Shown here: positions 56,349 through 64,000 of the stretch, piece after piece
Position numbering within the stretch: position 1 is the first letter of the stretch
How the letters are laid out: the number at the start of each line of letters is the position of its first letter
From: Acinetobacter sp. TGL-Y2
GTDB lineage: Bacteria; Pseudomonadota; Gammaproteobacteria; Pseudomonadales; Moraxellaceae
NCBI RefSeq assembly: GCF_001612555.1
Contig: NZ_CP015110.1
Span: 3,224,001-3,288,000, forward strand
DNA: 64,000 nucleotides
Direction of reading: 5' to 3'
Translations under genes and position numbers: made by a program
Notes under the pieces: generated by a model
Databases searched by the model: none
What the model was told of the DNA's origin: nothing
The model's input: the letters and a program-made list of their open reading frames with translations, nothing else

Positions 56349-57975
56349 AATTTAATCCCCCTAATAAATTTTGAATTTCAGTTTCTAATTTCCTAGACTC
56401 AAGGAATAAATCAGATAAGCTATTAGTATAATCCAACATGATTGTTGTAAAGTCTTCGGTACTTAAATCAATATGCTCTATTTTTGATAAAAAATACTGC
56501 CCTGCATTAAAAGAATAATCCTTGTTAACAAGATCTTCATACTCTACAGCTATAGAAAATTTATTTTCTTCTCTCTTCTGGTTAAAGCATTCAATTATTC
56601 TTTGCTCATCTGAGTCACTTAAGATAGTTCTCTGATTTTTACCATCTTTAATTTTTTCTCCAAGTTCTGATGCATCGATTAGCATCACTTTATCTTTATT
56701 ATTAGCATCGACAAAAATAATTGAAACACTTGTTCCAGTCGTAGCAAAAATATTGGAAGGCATAGAAATTACGCCTGCTAAAATTTTATTATCCACTAAA
56801 TGTTGCCGAATTTTCTTATCAATACCTGATGCTGCTGATATAAAGCCAGTTGGGACAACTATCGCGGCTTTCCCATCCTCTTTTAAAGAAGAAATGATAT
56901 GTTGCAAGAACAATTGGTAAATTTCCATCTTGTCCTTTTCTTTTGGCTTAATTTTTGGAATACCGCCAAAGAAACGCTCTTTGTTCGCCTTTGTGTCCAA
57001 ATCATCTCTAAAATCACTAAAATCTAGTTTAAAGGGTGGGTTGGAAACAATATAGTCAAACTTTTTAAGCTCAGCCCCATCCTTATGGTATGGATGAAGC
57101 ATGGTATTGCCTTGTACTACATTCGGAATAGAGTGAACTAAGTTATTCAGAATTAAGTTCAAACGTAATAAATTTGATGACTTTTGAGAAATATCTTGTG
57201 TGTAGATAGCACAACGCTTTTCACCAATAACATGAGCCACATTCATTAACAGAGTTCCTGACCCCGCAGCAGGATCATAACAAGTTACATTCTTTACTTG
57301 TCCCTGTTGATCCTTGGGTACAAGGATCTCTGCCATAATACGTGCAACGGCATGTGGTGTATAATATTCTGCGTATTTACCTCCACTATTCGAATTATAG
57401 TCTTTAACTAAATATTCAAAGATAGAAGCATAAAAATCGAATTTCTGATCAAAAATTCGTTCAAAACTAAACTCTACTAATTCATTAATGATCGCTTTAC
57501 AAAATTCATCTCGCTTAGAAGGATCACTAATAAACTGGCTAAGCTCATCAAATAGCTTAATTTTTGCATGGCCATCAGTTTGAACCGCAAAAATCTCATT
57601 ATTCTGAATAGAAATATCTCTTAATGTATCATCAAAAAGTTTTGAAAAATCAGGTTCATTTTGCTGGCTGAATAGGTAACTAATAAAGTGCTGTGGTTTG
57701 AGAATTGCTGTATCTGCTGGCATCTGTAAAGCAAGCATCTCTAACTCATCATCCGACATTTTAGAGAGCACATCTTCCCATTTTTCAGCTTCAGCTAAAC
57801 TTGGTTCCACTTTTTTTGCTTCATAAGCAAATTTATCATTCAAAAATTTATATAAAAAAGCCTGCGTGATAATTTTAAATTCATTACCATCATTACCAAG
57901 TCCATAGTTAGCACAGATAGCTTTTAAACCATCAATAAGTTCTCTTACTTTTTGCTGAAACTGAATTTCTACCAT
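56338..57975 (-). CDS. hsdM: Type I restriction-modification methyltransferase HsdM
   Basis: 545-aa N6-adenine methyltransferase. N-terminal HsdM helical domain, then SAM motif I CYDPAAGSGTLLMNVA and catalytic motif IV YIVSNPPFKLDF, followed by GKAAIVVPTGFISA. Works as a 2:1 complex with HsdS. Overlaps both hsdR (7 bases) and hsdS (11 bases), so the three are tightly coupled. Confidence 0.95.
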   Translation of the reverse strand: MVEIQFQQKVRELIDGLKAICANYGLGNDGNEFKIITQAFLYKFLNDKFAYEAKKVEPSLAEAEKWEDVLSKMSDDELEMLALQMPADTAILKPQHFISYLFSQQNEPDFSKLFDDTLRDISIQNNEIFAVQTDGHAKIKLFDELSQFISDPSKRDEFCKAIINELVEFSFERIFDQKFDFYASIFEYLVKDYNSNSGGKYAEYYTPHAVARIMAEILVPKDQQGQVKNVTCYDPAAGSGTLLMNVAHVIGEKRCAIYTQDISQKSSNLLRLNLILNNLVHSIPNVVQGNTMLHPYHKDGAELKKFDYIVSNPPFKLDFSDFRDDLDTKANKERFFGGIPKIKPKEKDKMEIYQLFLQHIISSLKEDGKAAIVVPTGFISAASGIDKKIRQHLVDNKILAGVISMPSNIFATTGTSVSIIFVDANNKDKVMLIDASELGEKIKDGKNQRTILSDSDEQRIIECFNQKREENKFSIAVEYEDLVNKDYSFNAGQYFLSKIEHIDLSTEDFTTIMLDYTNSLSDLFLESRKLETEIQNLLGGLNFEE

Positions 57976-60900
57976 TGCCCTGAACCACCATTGAACTCTT
58001 TGAGGTACTCATTTACCACAAGCTGGTTAATATACCGTGTAGTCGTTGGATTTAATGCAATGTTCTGTTCATTTTTAAAGCGTTTGATAATATTCGGCAT
58101 CATCACTCGAGCAAAGTAAGCTTCGTTATCTAATACATTTTCACTGTCTAGCACACGCTCATCTGCATCCTGTTTGAGTCCGATCAAAGCTTCATAAATC
58201 TGTCTCTCAGATTTTGAAATATCTCCTTGCTCATGCAGTCTCTTATGCACACGCGTGAACTTAATATCCCCTTTATACTTATCACTGAGTTGCTTATTCG
58301 CACGATTCAATTCTTTTATCCGCTCATGAATTTGTTGCAAAGTACCAATATTAGCAACCATCTCTTGCTGACTAACTTCGCTCAATCTCTTCTTTTTGAA
58401 CAAACGTTCGAGCTCTTCTTTTAAGCTGATAAATTTCTCATCTTGCTGGTCAAAATTACTCGCTAGAGCCTCTCTCGTTTTACGTAATGTATCTTTGAGT
58501 TGATCAGCTAGAACTAATTCTTCTTCCGCAATTTTCTTAAATTTAAAAATTACATCTTCAAGAGCTAAATTAAGTAAATTTGTAGTGTCTTCACCACTTT
58601 CAATACTTTCCTTTAAATTCAGCATATCTAAATGATTGCTTATTTCTCGGAACATAATGTTGATCTTTACAAAATCTAAAGATCGAAGTTGCTCATAATC
58701 GCCCTGTAACCTCATGAGGTTATATAAGCTTTTTGCATCAGCTAAGCTTTTCTTCAATTCCAATACTTTTTTACGGTCAGCAATTTGTTGGATTTGCTCT
58801 GAGAAATGTTCCATGTTGTCCGTATCAAAACGGAATAACACATCTTTTAATTGAATAATTTCCTGATCAATTTCTTCTTTAGATTTGAAGAGATGAGAAT
58901 AGCTATCCATCTCATCGCCTAACTCTGCCTGCAATTCCTCAAAATAGGCTTTGTTTGTTGCATCAAATTCTTTTCGAATATCTGCAAAGTCAACAACGTA
59001 ACCATACCTAAAATCTTTATACGTGCGGTTCACACGAGTTAATGCCTGAAGCAAGTTATGCTCTCGAATCACACGGCCAATATAAAGCTTCTTTAACCGA
59101 GGAGCATCAAAACCAGTCAGCAACATGTTATAAACAAAGAGAAAATCAATTTTTCCTGCTTTAAAAGCATCAATCCAACCTTTACGCGCTTGTTTGTCAC
59201 CTACATCATGTAAAATGAGTGCAGCAGATTTAACTTTGTTTTTTTCTTTTAAATGCTCTATATAAGATGTATCTGTCTTAGTAACATCATTGTCTTTTTT
59301 ATATTTTGCATTAAAAATTTCAAACATCTGTTTCGCTTGCTCTGAGCTATCACAGATGACCATTCCACCTATAGTCGAATCATTGCAAGCACCACGACTA
59401 TTTTCAAAATCTTGAACAATGTAATCCAGCATTGGTTCTACAAAAGTTGGATGTGCATAAATAATTTTTTTATCGACATCTCCCTGCTTAACCTCTGCTT
59501 GTGCTAATGCCTCTTGTAAAGCAATTTTATAGTTGGTTTGAATATCTTCTCGAATCAAACGTAATGTATATCCATCAGCAATTGAAGCATTGTAGTAATA
59601 CTTATGAATGTAATCTCCAAACAGTGATCTTGAATTGTAGTCTGTTCCTAATAGCGGAGTTCCTGTCAGACCAATTTTGATTGCATTACGATCAGAAACA
59701 TCTAAATTTGCAAGAAAGCTACCTTTAGGATTATAGCTACGATGTACCTCATCTAAGAAGTAAACCCGCTGAATATCAACACTGTAATCCTTTGTTGAGA
59801 CAATGGTTGGATCATCTGCGAACTTCTGGATATTGATTACAGTAATCTCTGGTTTGCCACTGTTATTGTGGATGGCCTTAGTTGCCTTAATATCTTTAGT
59901 AAATTCATCTCTAGAGTTAATCGTATGTACAACTAGGCCACGGCTTGCAAATTCACTCTGTGCTTGCTGTAGTAAATCAAGTCGATCCACAATGAAATAA
60001 AACTTAGGAATTACACTATTTCGTTGATAATAATCCGTCAAAAATTTGACGTTATAGTACGTTAATGCTGTTTTACCACTACCTTGAGTATGCCAAATAA
60101 TTCCTTTACGGATGCCTTCATCTAACTTTCTTTCAATTGCCTTAGTTGCAAACAGTTGTGGATAGCGCATGATATGTTTTTGCACACCATCTTCTGTTTC
60201 CACATAAGCAATTGAATAACGTAACATAAATGCTAAACGCTCTCGGCTTAACAAAGAAGTACAAATTCGGTTAGTAGGTCTATTAGGATCTTTATTGGTA
60301 ATAAATTCAGGGCTATTTCTAATCACTTCAAAATTATTATCTTTAAGAATACGAATTTCTTCTGATTCAGCTAAAGGACTAAGTAAATAAGTTAGATTAA
60401 AAATTTCTTCTTCTCGGAAGTAATTAAAACTTGGCTTGTGATACGACGGAGTAGCATAAAAAGCGCCCATGATTGGCTGAATAGCCTCATCGTCGTATTC
60501 CATATTGTTTGAGAAGATCATGAACTGAGTAATGTTGATAAATCTTTTAAATTTAGAGTTTTGGAAACGCTTATTTATTCGGTCTCTTTCTGCTAAGACA
60601 CCATCTTTATTATTTGGTTTCTTCACCTCAATAAAAACTAAAGGCATACCATTGACTAGGATCGTAATATCAGGACGGAATTCATCATCTCCATTTTGAC
60701 AAGTAAGCTCCGTAACAACATTGAATGTATTGTTATTGATATTTTCAAAATCAATGAGTTTGATACCAGAACGATTGACTAACTTGCTGAAGAATACTTT
60801 CCCTAAATCATCATTGTCTAAAGTTAGCTTTAAATCTTGTAATTCTCTTTGAATATCATCTTTTTCAAATGAAGGATTAATTCGTCTTACTGATTCCAAG

Positions 60901-61028
60901 AATATTTCAGGGAAAATATTAGACTCCATATCCCATATATGTTCTTTTAAAGAAAGATACTTATAACCAAGCCTTGTTAAATGAAGAATTGTTGGAATTT
61001 TTACACGAGCATCTTCATTGAACTTCAT
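57969..61028 (-). CDS. hsdR: Type I restriction enzyme motor/nuclease HsdR
   Basis: 1019 aa. N-terminal PD-(D/E)xK nuclease (FRPDITILVNGMPLVFIEVKKPN), then the helicase motor: Walker A GIIWHTQGSGKTALTY, DEVH box YFLDEVHRSYNP, GLTGTPLLG and motif VI ALTRVNRTYKDFRYGYVVDF. A long helical C-terminus binds HsdM. Start ATG 61028 lies 36 bases after the XRE gene on the same strand. Complete. Confidence 0.95.
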   Translation of the reverse strand: MKFNEDARVKIPTILHLTRLGYKYLSLKEHIWDMESNIFPEIFLESVRRINPSFEKDDIQRELQDLKLTLDNDDLGKVFFSKLVNRSGIKLIDFENINNNTFNVVTELTCQNGDDEFRPDITILVNGMPLVFIEVKKPNNKDGVLAERDRINKRFQNSKFKRFINITQFMIFSNNMEYDDEAIQPIMGAFYATPSYHKPSFNYFREEEIFNLTYLLSPLAESEEIRILKDNNFEVIRNSPEFITNKDPNRPTNRICTSLLSRERLAFMLRYSIAYVETEDGVQKHIMRYPQLFATKAIERKLDEGIRKGIIWHTQGSGKTALTYYNVKFLTDYYQRNSVIPKFYFIVDRLDLLQQAQSEFASRGLVVHTINSRDEFTKDIKATKAIHNNSGKPEITVINIQKFADDPTIVSTKDYSVDIQRVYFLDEVHRSYNPKGSFLANLDVSDRNAIKIGLTGTPLLGTDYNSRSLFGDYIHKYYYNASIADGYTLRLIREDIQTNYKIALQEALAQAEVKQGDVDKKIIYAHPTFVEPMLDYIVQDFENSRGACNDSTIGGMVICDSSEQAKQMFEIFNAKYKKDNDVTKTDTSYIEHLKEKNKVKSAALILHDVGDKQARKGWIDAFKAGKIDFLFVYNMLLTGFDAPRLKKLYIGRVIREHNLLQALTRVNRTYKDFRYGYVVDFADIRKEFDATNKAYFEELQAELGDEMDSYSHLFKSKEEIDQEIIQLKDVLFRFDTDNMEHFSEQIQQIADRKKVLELKKSLADAKSLYNLMRLQGDYEQLRSLDFVKINIMFREISNHLDMLNLKESIESGEDTTNLLNLALEDVIFKFKKIAEEELVLADQLKDTLRKTREALASNFDQQDEKFISLKEELERLFKKKRLSEVSQQEMVANIGTLQQIHERIKELNRANKQLSDKYKGDIKFTRVHKRLHEQGDISKSERQIYEALIGLKQDADERVLDSENVLDNEAYFARVMMPNIIKRFKNEQNIALNPTTTRYINQLVVNEYLKEFNGGSGQW

Positions 61029-61063
61029 GGAACCCTCATAAAATTAATATAAATTTTTGTTTA

Positions 61064-61279
61064 TCATATATTATTAGGTAATAAATATTTTGCCGCTACA
61101 CCTAAAGCAGTAGCTAATTCATATATTTTTTCAAGTGTAGGATTCACCTCACCTCTTTCGATCCGTCCTAAATAACTCCGATCCATGTTACAGAGCAATG
61201 CCAATTGTTCTTGTGACATATTTCTTTCTTTTCTATATTTGCGAACCAATTGCCCAAATTGAATAGTAAGTTCTGACAT
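61064..61279 (-). CDS. XRE-family regulator (C-protein-like)
   Basis: 71 aa from ATG 61279 with a single helix-turn-helix: RKERNMSQEQLALLCNMDRSYLGRIERGEVNPTLEKI, seen by its SQEQLA and RSYLGRIE helices. Size and place directly before hsdR suggest a controller that delays restriction until methylation is established, though C proteins are better known from type II systems. Confidence 0.8.
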   Translation of the reverse strand: MSELTIQFGQLVRKYRKERNMSQEQLALLCNMDRSYLGRIERGEVNPTLEKIYELATALGVAAKYLLPNNI

Positions 61280-61374
61280 AAACATTCAAATGCTTAAAAA
61301 ACAGAACTATCACTATTTGAGGACTATATATCCACGGATTATAATCCTCTTTTTAAATTTTCTAGTCTTTCGTC

Positions 61375-61815
61375 ATGAAACAAATTGCTTCGCCTATCTT
61401 TCAATCTTTTCTAGTACTTCTCTCCCACAATCAAATTGATGGATGGACAACAAATAAAATTTGGAACAACTTGAATCTTTCTAAAGATGAAAGGCAACGT
61501 ATCAACCAACAGCAGCTTTATAGGATCCTTAGAAAACTTGTACAGCAAGGCTACTTGATTAAAAACATTCACTTAGACAATCGAAGACTTTCTACATTTG
61601 TTGAAACAAAAAGTATGGATTCTTTCAAAAAACAATTCGAAAATCATATCGTGACACATGATTCAGAAAAACTTGAATTAAAAACTAAAGAATTAAAAGA
61701 AAAGCAAAAGATTTACGAAAACCAAATCAAAGCTTCTGAACAAGCCCTTGAAGATTTTCCAGAATTGAAATCTGAAATTTTGCGTAAAAGAAAAGATTTA
61801 CAAAAAGATGTATAG
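61375..61815 (+). pseudogene. Winged-helix/coiled-coil protein, C-terminus cut by IS630
   Basis: The 146-aa reading ends on a TAG supplied by the IS end (KDV then stop). An N-terminal winged-helix-like domain (about 1-75: GWTTNKIWNNLNLSKDER, QQQLYRILRKLVQQGYLIK) is followed by a coiled coil (ELKTKELKEKQKIYENQIKASE). Removing the IS and one TA continues the frame with EQLEAYSSFINRLISNF and a stop, giving 163 aa. So only 17 residues are lost and activity may remain. Divergent from the XRE-hsd operon and possibly its regulator; function not recognised. Confidence 0.7.
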
Positions 61816-62807
61816 CTGCAATCTTATTTTGGGATACAATGATAAAAAATTAATTTGTTCAAGATCATGCCTAAAGTATATTCAGTGGATTTACGTGAAA
61901 AAGTCATGCAGTTTTATGAAGAAAATAATCACAAATCATATACATGTAAAACCTTTAAAATATCTAGAACCACTTTGGATGATTGGATTCTTCTTCAAAA
62001 CACCACTGGAGAATTGAAACAGCCTAAAATCAATGCAGGTCGACCCACTAAAATCAAGGATATGGATGCTTTCAAACACTTTATTGAAACTACTGAATTT
62101 TCTCAAGTGAAAGATCTCATCCCTTTATTTGAACAAAAGTTTGGGTATCCAATCCTTTACTCAACCCTGTTAAAAGCCATTCATAGACTTGGTTGGACAC
62201 GTAAAAAAAGAGTTTTCTCTATAAGCAAGCCGACAAAATAACAAGGGCTGTATTCAACTGGTTTCTTCCGCAATGGAAAGAGGAGTTTGGGGAAGATCAG
62301 ATTCTTTATATTGATGAGTCTGGGATAAACACCACAGATACAGCGCAATATGGTTGGTCTAAACTAGGCAGTCGTTGCGCTGCTTTAAAATTGGGTGGTC
62401 ATGGTAAAAGATTAAGTATCATCAGTGCTGTGAGGTCTAATTCAGCGTATCAGTTCCTTTACCCTTTGATTTTTCAAGGTTCATGCGATCGAGCAATGTT
62501 CACGGGATGGTTGAGATATCTACTTGAAAATTTAACCAAAGATAATCAAGATAAGACCAAAAGACATCTGCTGATTCTAGATAACGCTTCGATTCATAAG
62601 AACGGAGATATCAAAAAACTAGCCAAAGACTTTAACTGTAGAATCATGTACTTGCCTGCTTACAGTCCAGATTTAAATCCAATTGAAAAAGCATGGTCAG
62701 TGCTAAAATCCAAAGTTAAAAGTATCGCTGTCCGTTTTGACAAAAACATAGAAGAAGCGCTCGATTTAGGCTTGAAGGCAATGTAGCTTAAAATTTAAAT
62801 CCAGCTA
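61813..62807 (+). mobile_element. IS630-family insertion sequence, copy 2 (995 bp)
   Basis: Same length and same translated ORFs as copy 1, with a fixed offset of 44,652 bases, in the same direction. Flanked by TA at 61811-61812 and 62808-62809. Inserted near the 3' end of the winged-helix gene. The sharing of sequence stops right at the TA on both sides, confirming the boundaries. Confidence 0.92.
61867..62786 (+). CDS. IS630 transposase OrfAB, copy 2
   Basis: Identical arrangement to the first copy: OrfA with helix-turn-helix, OrfB with the DDE triad (YIDESGI, LILDNASIH, PIEKAW), joined by a -1 shift at AAAAAAAG 62203-62210 to give about 306 aa. Both copies being intact suggests recent transposition within this genome. 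Confidence 0.88.
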
Positions 62808-62896
62808 TAGAGCAATTAGAAGCTTACTCATCATTTATCAACCGACTGATTTCGAACTTTTAAAAGAAATATGCTCATACAGTTTTAGATTCTAAT

Positions 62897-63526
62897 TTAG
62901 TCACAGCATTCATAGAATATTCCAAAAGTTGTATGAGCACATATATCAAAAGAAGAGCTAACAGTTTCATCAAAACTATTACAAACATGAAAAATTTTTT
63001 TTAATTTTTTTATATAAAAATTCATCCATTCTTCTTTAGATTGGAACTGATCCATATTCTTCAAATTCGCATGAAGATCAATTAACAAGCTACTTAATTT
63101 ATTCATATTTTCAGATCTGATTGTCAATTGAATGGTCATAGGTTCCACGATATTTGAATAGATATTTCCGACTTGATCAGTTGAAAATATTTCTAAAATT
63201 AAACGATTGTTTTTCCTTGAAGAAAAAAACAACTTTGTTTTTCCAATTTGTTCATGTTCACCTATTTCTGTTTTTCTTCTTTGAATTTCTTTAAAAAAAC
63301 TGTTGGACAGCATCTCAGATGTAGTTTTGTCTAAAAGCTCTTCTTTCAATCTTCTGATAATTAAGGCATCTCCACTACCAGAGAAAACAATAGGCTCCAG
63401 ATAGGTGATTTTTTTATAAGAATCGGAAATTATTGAAAATTTTAAATCATCTGTCTCTTGGGTTAATCGCTGATCCGCAGCAATAATTACGCTATCTTTT
63501 AGTTGGATTCCAATAATTAAAGTCAT
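62897..63526 (-). CDS. Ntn-hydrolase-like protein, paralogue of the 19662 gene
   Basis: 209 aa. N-terminus TLIIGIQLKDSVIIAADQRL: Thr1 after Met removal, Asp17, Arg19 and Thr21 exactly as in proteasome beta subunits. Then YKKITYLEPIVFSGSGDA, with Lys37/38 and the Gly-rich loop where proteasomes have Lys33 and Gly47. The C-terminal FYIKKLKKIFHVCNSFDETVSSSFD aligns with the paralogue. Head-to-head with an orphan VgrG-tail gene, as at the first locus. Function unknown; enzymatic activity is inferred from residue spacing only. The 89-base stretch back to the IS holds the lost end of the winged-helix gene. Confidence 0.6.
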   Translation of the reverse strand: MTLIIGIQLKDSVIIAADQRLTQETDDLKFSIISDSYKKITYLEPIVFSGSGDALIIRRLKEELLDKTTSEMLSNSFFKEIQRRKTEIGEHEQIGKTKLFFSSRKNNRLILEIFSTDQVGNIYSNIVEPMTIQLTIRSENMNKLSSLLIDLHANLKNMDQFQSKEEWMNFYIKKLKKIFHVCNSFDETVSSSFDICAHTTFGIFYECCD

Positions 63527-63621
63527 GTTAAATTAGTAAAGAAACTTAAGTCTCAATGTTACATCACCTATCTTATTCTGTGATATATTTTGCAAAATAC
63601 TATTCATAATATTAATAAAAG
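63527..63621. promoter_or_regulatory. Divergent promoter region of the second Ntn/VgrG-tail pair
   Basis: 95 AT-rich bases between the two divergent ATGs, equivalent to 19590-19661. The short repeated elements TATTCATAATATTAATAAAAG near the right gene (seen by its AATATTAATAA core) could be part of a -10 region, but no box is assigned. Confidence 0.4.
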
Positions 63622-64000
63622 ATGAATTTAGAGCTCAATCCCAAAAATACTATTGCTAGTGCTGGTGGTTCTCAAGTAATCATCAATAAAAATGGGATCA
63701 CTATTATCACACCAGCGAAGTTTGAAGTTAAAGCTGGACAACATATATTTAAAAGTGGGGCAAAAATCCCAATGAATCTTCCTAGTCTTCCCACTTGGAT
63801 ACCTCATCAAGAATTTTTTGTGATTACTGATGAAAATGGCAAAGCCATTCACAATCAACACTATATTATGACTGATGAAGATGGTTCTAAAATTGAAGGC
63901 TATACTGATAAAAATGGTCATACAAAAACGTTTAAATCTATGAAACCTAAAGCTGTAAAGATCGAACTTCTAGAACGCAATGATCCTCAATATCATAACT
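63622..64000 (+). CDS. Orphan VgrG-tail protein with transthyretin-like domain (partial at window end)
   Basis: At least 126 codons, open at the window edge. It starts MNLELNPKNTIASAGGSQVI, then INKNGITIITPAKFEVKAGQHIFKSG, the end of the VgrG DUF2345 helix (key residues AGGS, GITI, KAGQH). A TTR-like unit follows: FFVITDENGKAIHNQHYIMTDEDGSKIEGYTDKNGHT, seen by its ITDENGK and GYTDKNG strands; it is common in tails that dock effectors. No gp27/gp5 part precedes it, so it is another stand-alone tail, paralogous to 19113-19589. Confidence 0.7.
   Translation, partial: MNLELNPKNTIASAGGSQVIINKNGITIITPAKFEVKAGQHIFKSGAKIPMNLPSLPTWIPHQEFFVITDENGKAIHNQHYIMTDEDGSKIEGYTDKNGHTKTFKSMKPKAVKIELLERNDPQYHN

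Larger units (their letters stand above)
45595..64000 (+). mobile_element. Tn7-like transposon inserted at attTn7 (right end in window, left end not seen)
   Basis: Defined by the end repeats beside glmS and the tnsABCDE block with Tn7 gene order. Cargo in the window: Kiwa-like pair, type I restriction-modification operon, regulators, an IS630 copy and possibly the Ntn/VgrG-tail pair. I searched the right part of the window for inverted copies of the 20-base end repeat and found none, so the left boundary is unknown and the 64000 end is only the window edge. Confidence 0.75.

Noticed and set aside
17161-62807. Composite transposon bounded by the two IS630 copies
   Set aside because: The enclosed region contains essential core genes such as glmS and glmU; the two IS are better explained as independent insertions.
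63628-63921. Minus-strand ORF of 97 codons at the window end
   Set aside because: It is antisense to the VgrG-tail gene, whose plus-strand frame has clear DUF2345 motifs.
1-64000. tRNA or rRNA genes
   Set aside because: I saw no tRNA-like cloverleaf or rRNA sequence on either strand by eye; the islands here are not explained by tRNA insertion.

Overview
The window looks like a Moraxellaceae chromosome, most likely Acinetobacter. The base composition is AT-rich. The housekeeping blocks fit that group: dsbB next to gshA, serB divergent from an AhpA/YtjB-type gene, a RibB with a degenerate cyclohydrolase tail, and glmU-glmS. The protein sequences read as gamma-proteobacterial.

Bases 1-14494 are core genome: a urea-type ABC importer (urtA-B-C-D, minus strand), parE with a YqiA-like esterase, a lipase-like hydrolase, a DUF457-type membrane protein, dsbB, gshA, and a plus-strand run of DUF924, lipoprotein and DUF445 genes. 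Bases 14494-21050 are an accessory island. It starts exactly at the DUF445 stop codon with a beheaded ColE1-type mobilisation module (mobA with mobB and mobD nested inside). It continues with a type VI secretion (T6SS) effector locus: an orphan VgrG-tail gene, a muramidase effector split by an IS630 copy, and a putative secreted immunity protein. A divergent Ntn-hydrolase-like gene and a structured, group II intron-like RNA stretch follow. Bases 21185-45569 return to core genome: aminotransferase, MATE pump, SDR/TetR pair, phoB-phoR, psd-rhodanese, pncB, ankB-katB, dtd, SCP2, serB/ahpA, ribB-ribH-nusB-thiL-pgpA, glmU-glmS.

A Tn7-like transposon begins 26 bases after the glmS stop, the canonical attTn7 position. 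It has three phased 20-bp TnsB-type repeats and tnsABCDE; tnsE carries a -1 frameshift at an A7 run, and repair gives 538 aa, the length of Tn7 TnsE. The cargo is defensive: a two-gene Kiwa-like pair and a complete type I restriction-modification operon with an XRE regulator. A divergent winged-helix gene has lost its last 17 codons to a second IS630 copy. The left transposon end is not visible.

The most unusual signal is a head-to-head gene pair that occurs twice, at 19.1-20.4 kb and, in mirror image, at 62.9-64.0 kb. One partner is a short orphan VgrG C-terminal (DUF2345-like) protein. The other is a 209-243 aa protein whose N-terminus reads Met-Thr with Asp and Arg at proteasome positions 17 and 19, followed by Lys and a Gly-rich turn, as in proteasome/HslV-type Ntn hydrolases. 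I know of no described function for this pair, and it may be a new T6SS-associated module. The two IS630 copies have identical translated ORFs, lie in direct orientation 44,652 bases apart and each interrupts a gene whose reading frame is restored in silico by precise removal.
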